Shown here piece by piece: positions 1-12,555 of a stretch of DNA of 64,000 nucleotides (within the stretch, counting starts at the first letter, position 1; each line of letters opens with the position of its first letter). Position numbers and translations under genes: made by a program. Where the stretch lies: positions 4,030,001 through 4,094,000 of the forward strand of contig CP126193.1 of the NCBI GenBank assembly GCA_030272155.1. Reading direction: 5' to 3'. Under the pieces are notes generated by a model that was not told the DNA's origin, made no database searches, and saw only the letters and a program-made list of their open reading frames with translations. Source of the stretch: Tetradesmus obliquus. Lineage: Eukaryota; Chlorophyta; Chlorophyceae; Sphaeropleales; Scenedesmaceae.

Positions 1-207
1 GGCTGTGATATGTAAAGATGGACAGTCTAGCATGAACAATGCTAATCTGCGCACCTGCAACTATTGCTTGGCCAGGAGACCCCCCGCCCAAGGTCCCCCA
101 GCGCTCTAGTGGGCTGGTATGTGTTATGGTGGTGACGTGTCCCAATGGCTCACTGTCATGCATGCCACGTCCACTGCATCTGCTGCTGTTCCTGCTGCTG
201 CTTGCAG

Positions 208-1548
208 GCAGTTCACTGATGCTGCGCTGGGGCTATCCCTCACCATCCTCAACAGCCTCATCGACCTGGTGTCATTCAGCGGCATCCTGTACTCCATCTA
301 CCCGCCGCTGTTTGCTGCGCTGCTGGCCTACTCCATCGGTGGAACACTCGGATCCATCGCGCTGGGAAAGGTGCGCAGCTTCAGTGCAACCTGCAGCTCG
401 CTGGTGCCTCAGCAAAAGAAGCGCGACCGTGTGTTTGTGAGGAAGGTGGCGACCTAAGTGGGCAATTGGTCTAGTTAGAAGTGCTCTCAAACACTGTGTG
501 CCGCATTCTGCATGCTGCAAGGCTGGAAGGTCCACCAGGGTTTGCACTGGCCATGAGCCGGGTAAGCTTCCACGTCAGTGCACTGGCACGACTGGCCACG
601 ATGCAACTCAACTGGTGTTGTGCTGCTGCACACCTGCCACCGCTGCTGCTGCTGCTGCTGCTTCTGCTGCTCCTTAGTCGCTGGTGGGGCTCAACTTCAA
701 CCAGGAGGCTGTGGAGGCTGACATGCGCTACGGCCTGGTGCGCGTGAGGGAGAACGCGGAGAGCATCGCCTTCTATGGGGGCCAGAACAACGAGATGGCT
801 GCGCTGATGCAGGTGCGCTGATGATGACATGGAGTGTGGCATTGAAACAACGCTGATGCTGTCAAGGAGTGGACACTGCAGACAGCGCTGGGGTGTGTAC
901 ATTTGCTGAAAGGGACGGTCAGGAGGGCTAGCATGCGCAGTGTGCAATTAGGCTGCTGATGATAACAGCAGGTTCCATAACCCTGGTTGGACATGCGTGC
1001 GGTGTGCGAGGCTTACAAGCATGTCCTGCAGAGGTATTGCACCTCCTCTCTTGCGTCCTTCAGCGTTGCGCCCCCTGAGCTGTGTGCTGTGCTCCCACCC
1101 TGCTATCCGCTTCAACTGCAACTCCTCAGCGGCTGCGTGCCGTGATGGCCAACTACGGCAAGCTGCTGATAGCCAGCAGGAACCTGGACTTCTTCACCTC
1201 CTTCTACAAGTTCCTCATCCAGCTGCTGCCAGCAGCGGTGGTGGCGCCGCTCTTCTTCGCAGGTGAGGGCTGGCATGGTTTGCTGAGCAACTGATGCGGC
1301 TGGTGTGGGAGCAGGCTGCTACTTTGGGGTTCCGCCAGCACCAAATGCAGCACTGTTGTCGTGCAAGTGCTATGCTGCATCATCGGGGCTGAGCTGTGCT
1401 GGGATGGCAGTAGCGAGCAGCAGTGATCCTCCTGTTCCAGTTTGGGCATCCGTACAGCCAGTGTGTTTTGGCAAGCTGCATCTGCATTACCTGGTGATGT
1501 TTATGTGCGTCCTTCTGCCTCCTCACATGCGTCCCTGCGCTCCTGGCG

Positions 1549-1586
<38 letters not shown>

Positions 1587-4500
1587 CTGCAGGCAAGATT
1601 GAGTTTGGTGTCATCACGCAGAGCTCCTCAGCATTCAACCACATCCTGAACGATGTGTCGCTGGTGGTGTACCAGGTGAGGCACGCGCCTGCATGGCTGC
1701 ACATGCTGCATGCGTTTCTGACATTGCTGGCAGGGTGTGGGGTGCTGTATGTTCTGCTGTTGCCAATGCCTGGTTGCTATGCTGTCCAAGCCCTCTTTGG
1801 TCAGCACACTCTTTGCTGTACCTGCCAGCTGTTGCTGACTGCGCACAACAGCTGGCAGGGGGTGGAGGCCTTTGGACTGGCTTTGTGCGCTGACCTGATG
1901 CTGCCTGCCTGCCTGCTTTGGCTGCAGTTTGAGACGCTAGCAGGCTTCAGTGCCGTGGTGGACCGTCTAGGTGAGCCCTGCAGGCGCCTGTAAGCTTGGT
2001 TGGTGTTTATCAATGAGATGTTACAACTGCAACCTGCTAGCTGGGATCTCAGGAAAACGCTCACACATGTTCAGCAGAGTGCCGCATGAGCAGGCGAGCA
2101 ACAGGGTCTGAGAGCAGCACATGCCCCAGCTGCAGAGCCGCTGCAGTTGCAAGCAATACTGCATGCAAGGCCAGGTCGATGCACAATACAACAACTTCTC
2201 CTTGTACCGTCCTGGTACCACTGCTGAATGTGCAGGCGAGTTCCAGGAGGTAGTGGACGACAAGCTGCGCCACACACACCCGCGCGTGCAGAAGCAGCGC
2301 GCAGCAGCAGCAGCATTGGCCTCAACCGTAGCCAGCGCCAGCGCTCTGCAGAGCATGGACTTGGCAGCCTCCCCACCCTCTGAAGCAGCAGCAGACGGCC
2401 AGCAGCAGCAGCAGCAACTAGAAGGCCGCAGCCTAGCTGCAGCAGACCTGCAAGCTGCTGCTGCAGCAGCGGGTGCAGCTGCAGCAGCAGCAGTGAATGA
2501 GGGGGTGGGCATCCAGGTGGTGCATGTGGTGCCGTGGCAGGACCCCAGCAGCAGCAGCAGCAGCAGCAGCAGGCGTGGCGATGCAGATGGCGAGGTGCTG
2601 CTGGAGATGGACCATGTCAGCATCAACACTCCTGATGGGGGCCTGGCGCTGGTGCAGGACCTCAGCCTGAAGCTGCATGCAGGTGCGGCAGCTGTCACTC
2701 GCATGGCCACAGCAGTGGGTGCACGTAGATCCCGGTTGATTGGTTCTTTGGTTGTTGCCTGCTAATGTCGCAGTTGATGCCTCACAGGGTGGCATCAACG
2801 TTTGTTTTGATGCAGGTCACAGCTGATTGCAGCCTCTGCTTCTTAGATAGCAGAGGTATCCTCTGCCTCTGCTTCTTAGCTAGCAGAGGTATCCTCTGCC
2901 TCTGCTTCTTAGCTAGCAGAGGTATCCTCCCGTGCCATTCAGCCTGCAACCTGTCTTGCGTTGTGAGCCCTGCTTGCAATGCCCAGCGTTCTTCCACCCT
3001 CCTCGCCATTTCATCCCATCCACTGCTGTGCACCGGCCTCCTCTGCTGCTGCGCCAGGCGTGAGCCTGCTCATCATGGGCCCCAGTGGTGCAGGCAAGAC
3101 CAGCGTGCTGCGCACCCTGGCGGGGCTGTGGCAGTCGGGGGCGGGCACCATCTACAGCTACGGCCTGGCAGGGCTGGGAGACCCAGGTGCGTGGCACAGC
3201 GGCAGCGCAGTGTCTGGTGCGGTGATGAGGCGAGTGATGTTTTCCTGACAGTGGGTTGCCTGATGTCGCTTTGGTTTTCAGCAAGATGGCTGTCAGAAGA
3301 AGGCAGGGACAAGGACAGGCCTGGTCTTATTCTTGCTGCCTGATGTGGAAGCACGGCGCCTTCACTCCAGTGCCTGCTGGTGTTCCCTGAGTTAAGGTGG
3401 ATAGTGTGCCACTGCTGCTGGCTGCAGGTGTGGCCGTTGACGGCGGCAGCGGTAGTGTGCTGTTCCTGCCTCAGCGGCCCTACATGGTGCTGGGCAGCCT
3501 GAGAGACCAGCTGCTGTACCCAACATGGACGCAGCGCAGCGGGCAGCAGGCCGCCAATGGCAGCAGTAACGGGAGCAGCAATGGCAGCAGCACTGGCAGC
3601 AGCGGCAGCAGCAGTGCGGCTGCTGAGGGCATGGAGTCAGCACAGGTGGCGGCAGCAATGGCTGCACCTTCACGCCCGGTGAGGGTGGTGTTTGGCAGAG
3701 CAACTGCTGGCTGCTCTTTTATGTGAACTGCTTTATCCATATGAACATCTCGAAGCAAGCCGACTGAAGCACGTGATACCTTGCGATTGAGTTGCCTGCT
3801 TGCTGACCAAAGCGCACGGCTCATGACATGCATGCGGTTGCCAATACTGTGTGTGTGAAATCCCTCCATGTGTTTGGTATTGCATTTGTGCCAACCAGTC
3901 GTGACGGTCAGCACCCGCACGCATGCATGCTTGCAATTGTAATCCAACCGCAGGTGCCTACTGACGCTGAGTTGGAGGCGGTGCTGGCCAAAGTGCAGCT
4001 GGGCTCGCTGCTGCAGCGCTGCAAGGCAGCAGCAGCTGCCACAGCCGCTGTCGCAACCCCAGCCGGCAGCGATCCCAGCCACAGCCAGCACTCAACAGAG
4101 CAGCAGCAGCAGCAGCAGCAGCGCAGCAGCACTCCTGTCATGACAGCAACATCAGCGCCGCATGCTGTGCTGGACCCGCCACCAGCAGCAGATGCAGCAG
4201 CTTTCAAAGCCACAGCCGGCAGCAGCCAGCCCGTGGCGTCTGCGCTGGACTATGTTGCTGACTGGAGTGGCATGCTGTCGCTGGGTGAGCAGCAGCGGCT
4301 GGCGTTTGCTCGGCTGCTGCTGGCTGCTCCCAAGCTGGCGCTGCTGGATGAGGCCACCAGTGCACTGGACACCAAGAATGAGGCGCTGCTGTACCAGGTG
4401 GGTGGCGGGTGGTGAGCTTGGCTATGGTCTGCATGTAAGCGTGTTCAGCACATGCTGCATTGCAGGCGGCGACTACCGTCAGCTGCATATGCACCACGTA

Positions 4501-4859
4501 AGTATCGTGGTGTTATTATACGCACTGTCGGAGCAAGGTTACTGCAAAAGCTTGGCGTTGGATGTGGACAAAGCGAAAGCCACACACACCTCCTGTTGCT
4601 TCATCGCGCCTGCTGCAAATCCCCCTGGATGATTGAGCTTTAGTGCTGCTGCCCTGCCGCCTGCCTGTACCACGGTGCATTGCCCCTGCAGGCGCTGATT
4701 GACAGCGGCAGCACGGTCATCTCAGTGGGCCACCGCCCCAGCCTGGTGGCCTACCACCAGCAGGTGCTGCAGCTGGGCGGCAGCCAGGCCGGCATGCCGG
4801 GCAAGTGGCAGGTGACGCCCGCACAGGAGCTGCTGGCCACTGGCGCACACCTGCAGTGA
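208..4859 (+). CDS. ABCD2: ABC transporter subfamily D (ABCD2-like), 3' part
   Basis: Half-size ABC transporter resembling the plant chloroplast-type ABCD2 and cyanobacterial relatives; substrates are probably fatty-acyl or other hydrophobic compounds (family knowledge). The 5' end lies left of the window. Exons: 208-370, 678-812, 1130-1262, 1593-1675, 1928-1970, 2236-2682, 3058-3186, 3428-3678, 3954-4397, 4692-4859; 664 residues are visible and all phases agree. The membrane part includes the EAA-like stretch RVRENAESIAFYGG. The nucleotide-binding domain has Walker A GPSGAGKTS, Q-loop LFLPQRPYM, a signature of LSLGEQQR type, Walker B LALLDEATSALD and the switch histidine in SVGHRPS. Odd points are Ala/Gln/Ser-rich inserts before the nucleotide-binding domain and between Q-loop and signature. 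Family assignment is firm; substrate and membrane location are inferred. Confidence 0.9.
2833..2931. repeat. 33-bp tandem repeat, three copies, in an intron
   Basis: Three head-to-tail 33-bp units begin at 2833, 2866 and 2899 in the intron between exons 6 and 7 of the ABC transporter. Each unit can fold, because CCTCTGCT is answered by AGCAGAGG within it. Confidence 0.85.
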
Positions 4860-4971
4860 GGCGGCACGCATGCGGCTTTTGGTGTGTGCTGCTGCTTTTG
4901 CAATCTTGCTGGAGCAGCGGGGCCCGCAAGTGCATTGCCGCAAGTGCTGGAACACGGGTGTGTTCCCGTCG

Positions 4972-4976
4972 TGTAA
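4972..4976 (+). terminator. Polyadenylation motif TGTAA for the ABC transporter
   Basis: TGTAA is the usual green-algal polyadenylation signal. This copy lies 113 bases after the stop codon. The motif is short, so the call rests on position. Confidence 0.45.
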
Positions 4977-5277
4977 CACACAAAACGTGCTGGGCGTTGG
5001 TGATTTGTTGTGGCTTGAAGCTTGATGCTGATGGAAAGTGTGAACAGGCATGCCACAGAGTGGAGCCTGGATGCAGTGCTGCGGTCATCAATACCACAGA
5101 ACCAGAGTAGCACAGACAGGCACACTGGTGCACGGTGTGCTGTTGTTCGAATGGTTTATGAATTACGGCATGCACGTGGTGTACATTTACATTCACATCT
5201 GTAAAAGCAGTACTTCAGCTGCCAAAGTAAGTGACCAGCCGCATCATGAAAGCTGACGGAGCACCACAGAGTTGATG

Positions 5278-5282
5278 TTACA
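5278..5282 (-). terminator. Polyadenylation motif TGTAA for the F-box gene
   Basis: TTACA on the plus strand reads TGTAA on the minus strand, about 560 bases beyond the stop of the F-box gene. Weak, because of the distance. Confidence 0.3.
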
Positions 5283-5843
5283 CAACGGAAGCACTGCCTG
5301 GATTCACCACAATGACCTGCGCCCACCATAGTCCATCACGCTGGGGCATTGACCCACCGAATTATCTCTTCAGGTCAAACATCAGCTGAACATCTAAGCC
5401 ATGTCAAAGGCAGCAATACCATCTGCCACGATGTGGGCGCTAACTCGTGACCCATGCAAAACAGCACAGCCTCGTGATGGACAATCCATGCGCGCCAGCA
5501 GCCCAGCCACGGCAGCTCCCAGCCGCTTTGTCAGCTGCAGCCGTCCCTGTCAACAACAACAGATATGCCATGATGTGCCAGCAGTTTGGATGTTGAAAGC
5601 GCGTGCAGCACTGGTTGAACCACACTTAGAGCAGGAAAAGCAGCAGACATTCCCGACCGCACGCCTTATGATGCATCAACAAGCCCACAGAGACAGTACT
5701 GCAAAATGTGCTTCACGAGGGCCTGCAAATCTGCTGGTTTCACAACCTTTTTCAGCGCAACGCCAGCACTAGAGTGCGGCAACTACTGACATGCCGGTGG
5801 CGAGCCGCAGCAGCAAACAGCTGACACACCCGAGCCAAAGGGG

Positions 5844-8425
5844 TCAAACTGCCTGCGACAGCTGTTGGATCTGCTGCCTGGCCTGCTGCAGTTGCTGTGC
5901 TTGCTCCTGCAGCTGCTGCTCCTGCGCAGCCAGCCGCTGCTGGGCATGCTGGTACATCACTGCCAGCGCTGCAGGGTCGCGCATGCATTCCTGTTGCAGC
6001 CTGGCCCACACATCTGGCGGCGTCACCTGCGGAGCAGTAAGTGTAGTGGTATGGGGAACTGCATCAGCGACTGAGGACAGAAAGCAGGCGAAGATGCAGT
6101 GCATAGTAGGCTTGACAATCAACTGTCCTGCAAGCAGCAGCCCTGCAAACCCTTTCTGTTAAAGGTTACGGCCTGGCCAACACTGATGCACAACTTTCGT
6201 GTAGATTCACCAACATCAGCGAGTGGTGAACACCAGGCACTGCATAGGATGCTCGGCGACAAGTGCAGCCCCGGAAGAGCTCCCACCTGAGGCTGCTGCT
6301 GCAGCTCCAACTTACCTTGCTTTGAAACGTAACAACAGAGAGCGGGCCGTCGCCGTCCTCATCTGATGAAACGCCATCATCCAAGGCAAATGTTCTGCAG
6401 TGCTGCAGCCTCAGACAAGTCAGCGCTGTCAGGCTGGTGAGGTGTGCGCAGCCGCTTGGGGTCAGGCTGGGGCAGTACAGCACTTCCAGGTGCACCAGCC
6501 CTGCAGCAGCACACAAGCAACACACAAGGCTGCTGGGTAACAGCTGCAGCAGAACGCAACAGGCAGGTATGAAGTGCACAGGTGCACTCAAAGTATGATA
6601 CGCAGAGTTTGGGTGCGTTGCTGAGCCTACCAGGCAAAATAATGTTGGTCTAGTGCCAAATTGCGCAGCAGGGTGCGTACAGCCATGGTTGTTTATGCGA
6701 TTTACGCCAGGTGGAATGGTACTTGGTACACTACAAACAGCCAACATTGTGTTTGCATTCGGGTCATGCACACACCATGCATCAATGGGTGCTACAGCGC
6801 TTGCTCACCTGTCATCTTGGCCAGCACCTGCTGCGCCACATCATCGCCACACCCGTGGCCCCCAAGCTCCAACCGCGTCAGCGCAGTCAGCTGCAGCAGT
6901 GGCAGCAGGTCTGCTGCAGTCACGTCTGCCTCGACCGCTAGTGTGCCCAGCGCTTGCAGGCCAGGGCAGCAGGCAGCAAGCCGCGCAGCATCACCAGGGC
7001 CCAGCACCAGGGCACAATCGTCGTCCTCGTCATCAGAATCCTTGTCCTCAGTGGGGAACCACGGGTTCTCAAACTCGCTTTGGATGCTGATGCTGTGTAA
7101 TTGAGGCAGCAGCCGGCCTGCAGCGAACATATGCTCTGCTGCTGATCCAGCTATGCCACACATCGTCAACTGCAGCTTCTCAAGCTGGCTGCTGGCTGTC
7201 AGCGCTGCGTAGTCAGATGCAGCTGCAGCACCCTGCATCTCTTCCAGGATCACGCTACGTATGTGTTGCAGCTGCGGCAGCATAGGCAGCACAGCGTGCT
7301 TCTTCATCGATGCGTCCAAAAACAGCGTCTGCAGCCATGGCACGTGCCGCAGCATTGTGGCGGGCACGTCTGTCGCTGACAGCTCCAGCTGCTGCAGCCG
7401 TGACAGCTGGCAGCAGCTGCTGATGTCTTGAGTGCTGTCGACAATAATATCTGTGAGGCTCAAGGCGGTCAGACTGCCCGGCAGGTTTTGCATCTGCACT
7501 GGGTGCTGGTCTGTTCCCGCTGTGGCCAGCTCCAAGCGCTGCAGATTACTCAGGCTGCTCAGCAGTGCCAGTGCTAGGCCGCCGAGCCGCCATGCACAAT
7601 CGGTTGACAGCGACAGCATTGTCAGCTGCACCAGCTGGCCCAGCGCAGTGCCCAAGACTGCGCTGTATGCAATTACAGCAGCCTGCTCTGCTGCGACTTT
7701 TGATGAGTATGATGATGCTACTGATGCACCCCCACCCACCACACTGCTACAAGTGGGCTGCGGTGTAGAAGTAAGCTCCAGCCGCTTCAGGCCTGACAGC
7801 AAGCCCAGCTGGCTGCAGCTGCTGATACTGCTGCTACTGCTTGCTGGGTGGGTGTGCAGGGCTAGCTCCCATATTATCAAGGCCCGCAAGTGAATAAGCC
7901 TCTCAAATGGCACTGCCAGCTTCACTGGGCTGCACTGCCACATGCCCTGTAGTTCCAGCCTTGATAAACATTCGCTGCTGTGCTTTGCCAGCCACAGCGC
8001 AATGCCATCTGCCCGCTGCTGGTTGATGTTGCTGAGCTGCAGCTCCTCTGTTGCTGCCACTGCTGCTGCCAGCAGTGCACGGCAGGCCAGTGCGCAGCCG
8101 CCAAAGCGCTGCCTGGGGCTGAGCTTGCGCAGCACACGCACCAGCAGCTCTGCTGGCAGGTGCGCCAAGCTGCTGGTGCAACTGCATGAGTGCTCGTTGT
8201 TCTGCACAGCAGCGCCAGAGCAGCAGGATCACAGCAGTGCAGGCACTGTGTATCATAAAAAATCATCAAAGGTTGCAGGAGCTTCAGGTGATGGAAGCCT
8301 GCTGGCCCTGCTGGGTACACTACCGTAGCACACACAACTGCGCAACACAGCAGCAGCAGCACCCTGGCAAGCTGCACAGCAAAACAGCAGCAGCACCTGC
8401 TTGGCTACCTTGACGTACTCACCAT
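5844..8425 (-). CDS. F-box / leucine-rich-repeat protein
   Basis: Predicted substrate-recognition subunit of an SCF ubiquitin ligase. Coding exons on the minus strand: 8425-8423 (ATG only), 8201-6809, 6500-6316, 6026-5844; 587 residues. An F-box-like helix set sits near the N-terminus (SLAHLPAELLVRVLRKLSP, then the CALACRALL stretch). It is followed by many irregular leucine-rich repeats of the SLTDI and LQRLELA type, an acidic insert (DSDDEDDD) and a Gln-rich C-terminal coiled coil. The first exon was chosen because no in-frame ATG precedes the F-box in the large exon, while the ATG at 8425 is followed at once by the donor GTGAGT and joins in phase 0 to the acceptor before position 8201. Target unknown; F-box sequence divergence keeps the SCF role an inference. 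Confidence 0.78.
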
Positions 8426-9778
8426 GAGATCCACCGCCTAGACTTGCGTTGTGTAAGTCCTAGCTTCGTCGTCGAGAGAGGGCAGGATGGCAACCCGAGT
8501 TGTGCTGGACCCGTTTGCAGAATGCCTGTGTCGTCGGCTGTGTGCACACGCTGCGGACGCAGACGCCGTTGTGTGATGTTAGCTCCGCAGATAAACAAGG
8601 GGCCGTGTTCGTATGTATAGCATTACTCATCCCGCAGATGTTATGTGTGGGTTAGGGTTGTGTGTGATGTGTTACCCAGCAAGCCAATGTTATCTGCTCA
8701 TTTCAGCCGATGCATGAATCGTTTTAAAACACACTTCAACGCATCATCATGCCATTTGACGGTTGTAGCAATCAACAGGCGTGCAGCGCATGATACCTCA
8801 AGAACTACACGGTGAAGACAGCACAGAGCAGCTGCTCTGCAGATTGCCCAGGTGAATGCAGCGCAGATGAAGCAGGTACACACCCTCGCCCTGCATTCTC
8901 TTGATGAACAAAGCACCCGACAGATATATGCGTATGATCACTGTTGCTCCATGTCAGGCTGCACGTGCAGCACTGCACTGTGCACAGTGGCCACACACTC
9001 TGGGATAACACATGCCCACGCAACCAGCTTGAAGGACAGACAGCTTTGCTGGCGGCACATGGACTTGGCTGGCCAGACATAGTGAGCATGGCACATTCCA
9101 GGCACCCAATGCGCTTGCGCTTTGTATGCATGCGCTCAGCATGCCCCCCTGCAGCCTCCCATTCAAAACAGCAAGTACCGCAGCACCACACATCGCCATC
9201 CTGCTTCTGCTGCTGAGCTGAAGCTCCTGCTGCTGCTGCTGCAAGTACCCAGCCTCAGACATTGAGCTGGCTGGGCTCAGCAGGCAAGTCGTTGACAGTG
9301 GCTTCGTAGTGTTGTGCTGTGAGTAACACAGGCACAATGCCGCATGCAGGGGGTGCACCCATGCAAACTGCCCAGTTCCACTCTATCAGCACCCTCTGCT
9401 CTGCTACAGGGCAGCGAGTACCACGTAGTGTGCACAGCATGCAGCAGATCACACCAAGCTATGCTTTGCATAGCCTATGGCAGCGAACGTGCTGATTCAG
9501 CGCTGTACACAACCAGCCAGGGCTTGCACCACACGCTGCCTTTCACAACCCAAAAGGTGTCCAACTTAACGCTTCGGCAGCTCAGCCTTGACATGCAGAG
9601 GAGGACGCAAGCACCACCTGCAACTCGCAGTACAGGTGCAGTGCTATAGGTTCTCCAGACTCCAGCACACCTTCATCAACTTTCAAAGGACTGAGAACCA
9701 CGACAGCAGCCCATGCGACAATGTGACGGACCACTGGTGCAGCACGACACCACAGTGCTTCATTTGGTGTGGGCTGCG
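8426..9778. other. Intergenic, upstream of F-box gene and 3' side of THOC3
   Basis: About 1.35 kb. It should hold the 5' UTR and promoter of the F-box gene and the 3' UTR of THOC3. Open frames here are short, Cys/His-rich shadows without splice-consistent partners, so I call no gene. Confidence 0.5.
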
Positions 9779-12331
9779 TCACCTGCCCAGGGACACCAGG
9801 GTGATGCGTGGCTCCAGCAGGGTGCGGCCCTTGCTGTCCTTGCCGTAGCCGCTGTCACCCACACACGCCAGCAGCTTGGGCCAGCGCGGGTTGAAGGCCA
9901 CGTCCTCGGAGTGGTGCGCCAGGGGAATGCGGTGCAGCAGCTTCCCTGCAAATACAGCAGCAATAGCAGCAGCAAGCAGGCATCAGGCTTCGCAAGTTTG
10001 CGTTGTGTGTGGCTTGCATGCTATGGAAAGTACAATGTGGCAGGTGCTGACACATATAGCTTGATCAACGCCTCTTTCCACCGGGCACAGCCATCTGCTC
10101 CTGCCTCTGACGTCAGCTCAACAGCAGAAGGTTTCGGCGATACACAAAACATGTGTGCAAATATCGCAGCCACACCTCAAGCTGCCCACCCCCCTCTCAC
10201 CTGACTGCACCGCCACCACGTCCACGCTGCCTTGCTGCCCCTCCGCAGACTGGCTGCTGTAGGCCAGCAGGCAGTGGTCGCTGCTGAAGCTCATGGCACG
10301 CACAGCATCATCGGGCGTGTACACGGCAGCGAGTGGTGTGGCTGAGGGCAGGTCCCAGATGCAGATGGAGGCGTCATAACCGCCACTAGCCAGGAACCTG
10401 AAAACCATAGAATGTACACCACCATCAGTTGGCTGCAGGTTTCTTTGTTTTCCGTTCTTTTGCTGGCATGTCATGTGGCCCAACCACCAAAACTGTGGCA
10501 TGACCTAGACCATCTGGCAGCGGCAGTTGCAAACGGGGCATATGATGCACGGGCTACACAGCAGGTGCCGCTGCCATGTGTGCACCTCACCTGTCCTTGC
10601 TGCTGACTGCCAGGGCTGTGACGCCGCTGGTGCGTGCATGGTGGCAGGCGTGGCCGCCAGCCAGCGTGGTGAGGTGCTCATAGCCCGGCCAGGACCACAC
10701 CTGGCGCATCAGGCGGCGGCAGCAGCAGCAGCAGCAGCGAAGTTGGGCGGGCAACAGCGTCAGCAGCACCATTGCCGCCATTGGGGTTCGGCTCAGCACT
10801 ACAAGACAATGCAGCTCTGTGACCAGGTGCTCATGCAGCTTTTGGGCACCAGTAGTTGCGGCACACACACCACTGAGCATGGCTCTGCGGGGCTGAGCAG
10901 TAGATGGCTGGCTGGAGCCTGCAAGCCAATGCAGCAAAAGTGCAAGCTGCTGCTGCAAAGCTGTTGTGCGGCAGCGTGCCTCACCTCCACTCCATACTTT
11001 GTGCCCACCAGCAGCTGCTGCTCCTTCTTGCCGCCAACCTCGCTGAAGGCGATGCACACAATCTGGCACCAGGGGCAGCAGACAGCAGGCGGCAGAGGCT
11101 CCGTCGATGTTTGGTGTTCTATACGTCAGCAGGCAGCGCACGTAGCAGATGTGCGGAGCACTACACGCAGAGACCAAAAGGCAGCCTGGGATTTCTGCTG
11201 AAGCCCTACAGCTCTTGCTGTACCTCTCAGCGATGATCGGACAGTGTCCCCACCTACCAAGTTCTGCACACTCTCTGCAGTCCACCTGTCACCCACCTGC
11301 CCAGCTGCCCGAACTGACGTGCCGAGATGCAGCCGCTTCCAGCAACCCACCCCACCATGAATACACTCTCATAACAAGTGCGTGTTCCATTCTCTGCTCA
11401 CCTCGTCCCCCTCGCGCAGCACGTGCGGCTTGCTGGCGCGCTTGCGCTTGGCGTCCAGGTGCACCACCGCGTTGCGCACCTGCGCCACCAGCAGCTGGTC
11501 GTGGCCGTCCCACGCGGCAGCACACGCATGCGGCGTGGGAGCAGCCAGCACCACGGACGCGGAGCGCGAGCGCAGGTCGTAGATCCTGGCAGTGGGTGAG
11601 TGAGCAGGCAGAGAGTGGCAGGGAGTGTTTTGAAGAAGGTAAGAAGAGTGAGGCATGTCGCACAGATGCTCAGCCAGGTAGCTGCAGGAGCTGTGGCTGC
11701 ATTGAGAACACTTGCCAGCAGCACAGGCTGGCGTTTGCCAGTGCACTGGTGCAAGCTTGCTGCACGCCATCTCAGACCCTATTTCACACCAGCTGGGTTT
11801 GCAACAGTTTGACGGCGCCGCATCCTCCCTGCTGCAACCCGGGCACATGCAGCCCCAACGTCAACTGAACTTGACGTGCTCGGCGACAACCCGCCATCAC
11901 ACCAAGCTACAGCAGCCAAGGTTGCAGCGATGCTGCTGCACCTGCTGCTGCTGCTGCTGCTTGCTGGCGCTCACTTGGTGGTGTTGCTGCCCACCACCGC
12001 CAGCAGCTCCTCCCTCCTTGGGTTGAAGGCCAGCGCCACGATCACCTCACGGTCCTTGGAGGCGTGCTGCAGGTCCTGCTGGCTGCGCTCAGCGCGGCCA
12101 TCCTTGGGCTGCAGCGGCAGCAGCGCAGGTAGCACGTGTCAGTTGAAGAGGAGGCACATGTGCAGGCGAGACACACATAGCTTTGAGTAGGCTTCTGCGT
12201 ACGCAGCAGCCATATGTGCATTGACTGCTGCTAGAATGCGGCTTGCAGCTGCTCTGAGCCCCCTCGTCGCAGTCCCCTTCCCCCTTTTTTTGATAACAGC
12301 ATGCAGCCCCGCCACACACCACACATGCACT

Positions 12332-12369
<38 letters not shown>

Positions 12370-12555
12370 CACCACTGGCTCGTCGATGTGCCAGATCTTC
12401 ACCACGCCCTCCTCATCACCAGAGGCCAGGCGCTTGCCGTTAGCAGACCACGCCACGCAGCTGACTGGCTGCCTGTGCCCTGTCAGGTCACGCCGTGACC
12501 ACTCGCTGCTGCCAGCAGCCCCTGGGTGGGGGGCTGTGCCAGGCCTGCTGCTCAT
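9779..12555 (-). CDS. THOC3: THO complex subunit 3 (THOC3/TEX1), WD40 protein
   Basis: Seven-bladed WD40 subunit of the nuclear THO/TREX complex, which couples transcription to mRNA export. Minus-strand exons: 12555-12373, 12108-11975, 11585-11402, 11062-10985, 10700-10591, 10397-10201, 9945-9779; 350 residues, frame closed throughout. Diagnostic stretches are VSCVAWSANGKRLASG near the N-terminus, TKIYDLRSRSAS, the YGVEVWSWPGYEHL blade, FLASGGYDASICIWDL and the C-terminal EDVAFNPRWPKLLACVGDS, which follow the order of animal and plant THOC3. The ATG at 12555 is a true ATG just before the first blade. Intron 1 begins with a donor followed directly by a long CTG run (12331-12366 on the plus strand, read as CAG). 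The family call is based on order and spacing of blades, not on a search. Confidence 0.83.
12331..12366. repeat. CAG/CTG triplet run beside a THOC3 donor site
   Basis: A pure 12-triplet run sits immediately inside THOC3 intron 1, so the transcript reads GTGAGG then (CTG)n. Confidence 0.9.

Larger units (their letters stand above)
4860..5843. other. Intergenic, convergent 3' ends
   Basis: Lies between the tail-to-tail ABC transporter and F-box genes. It should hold both 3' UTRs: a TGTAA on the plus strand at 4972 and its complement at 5278. I see no convincing coding exon. Confidence 0.6.
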
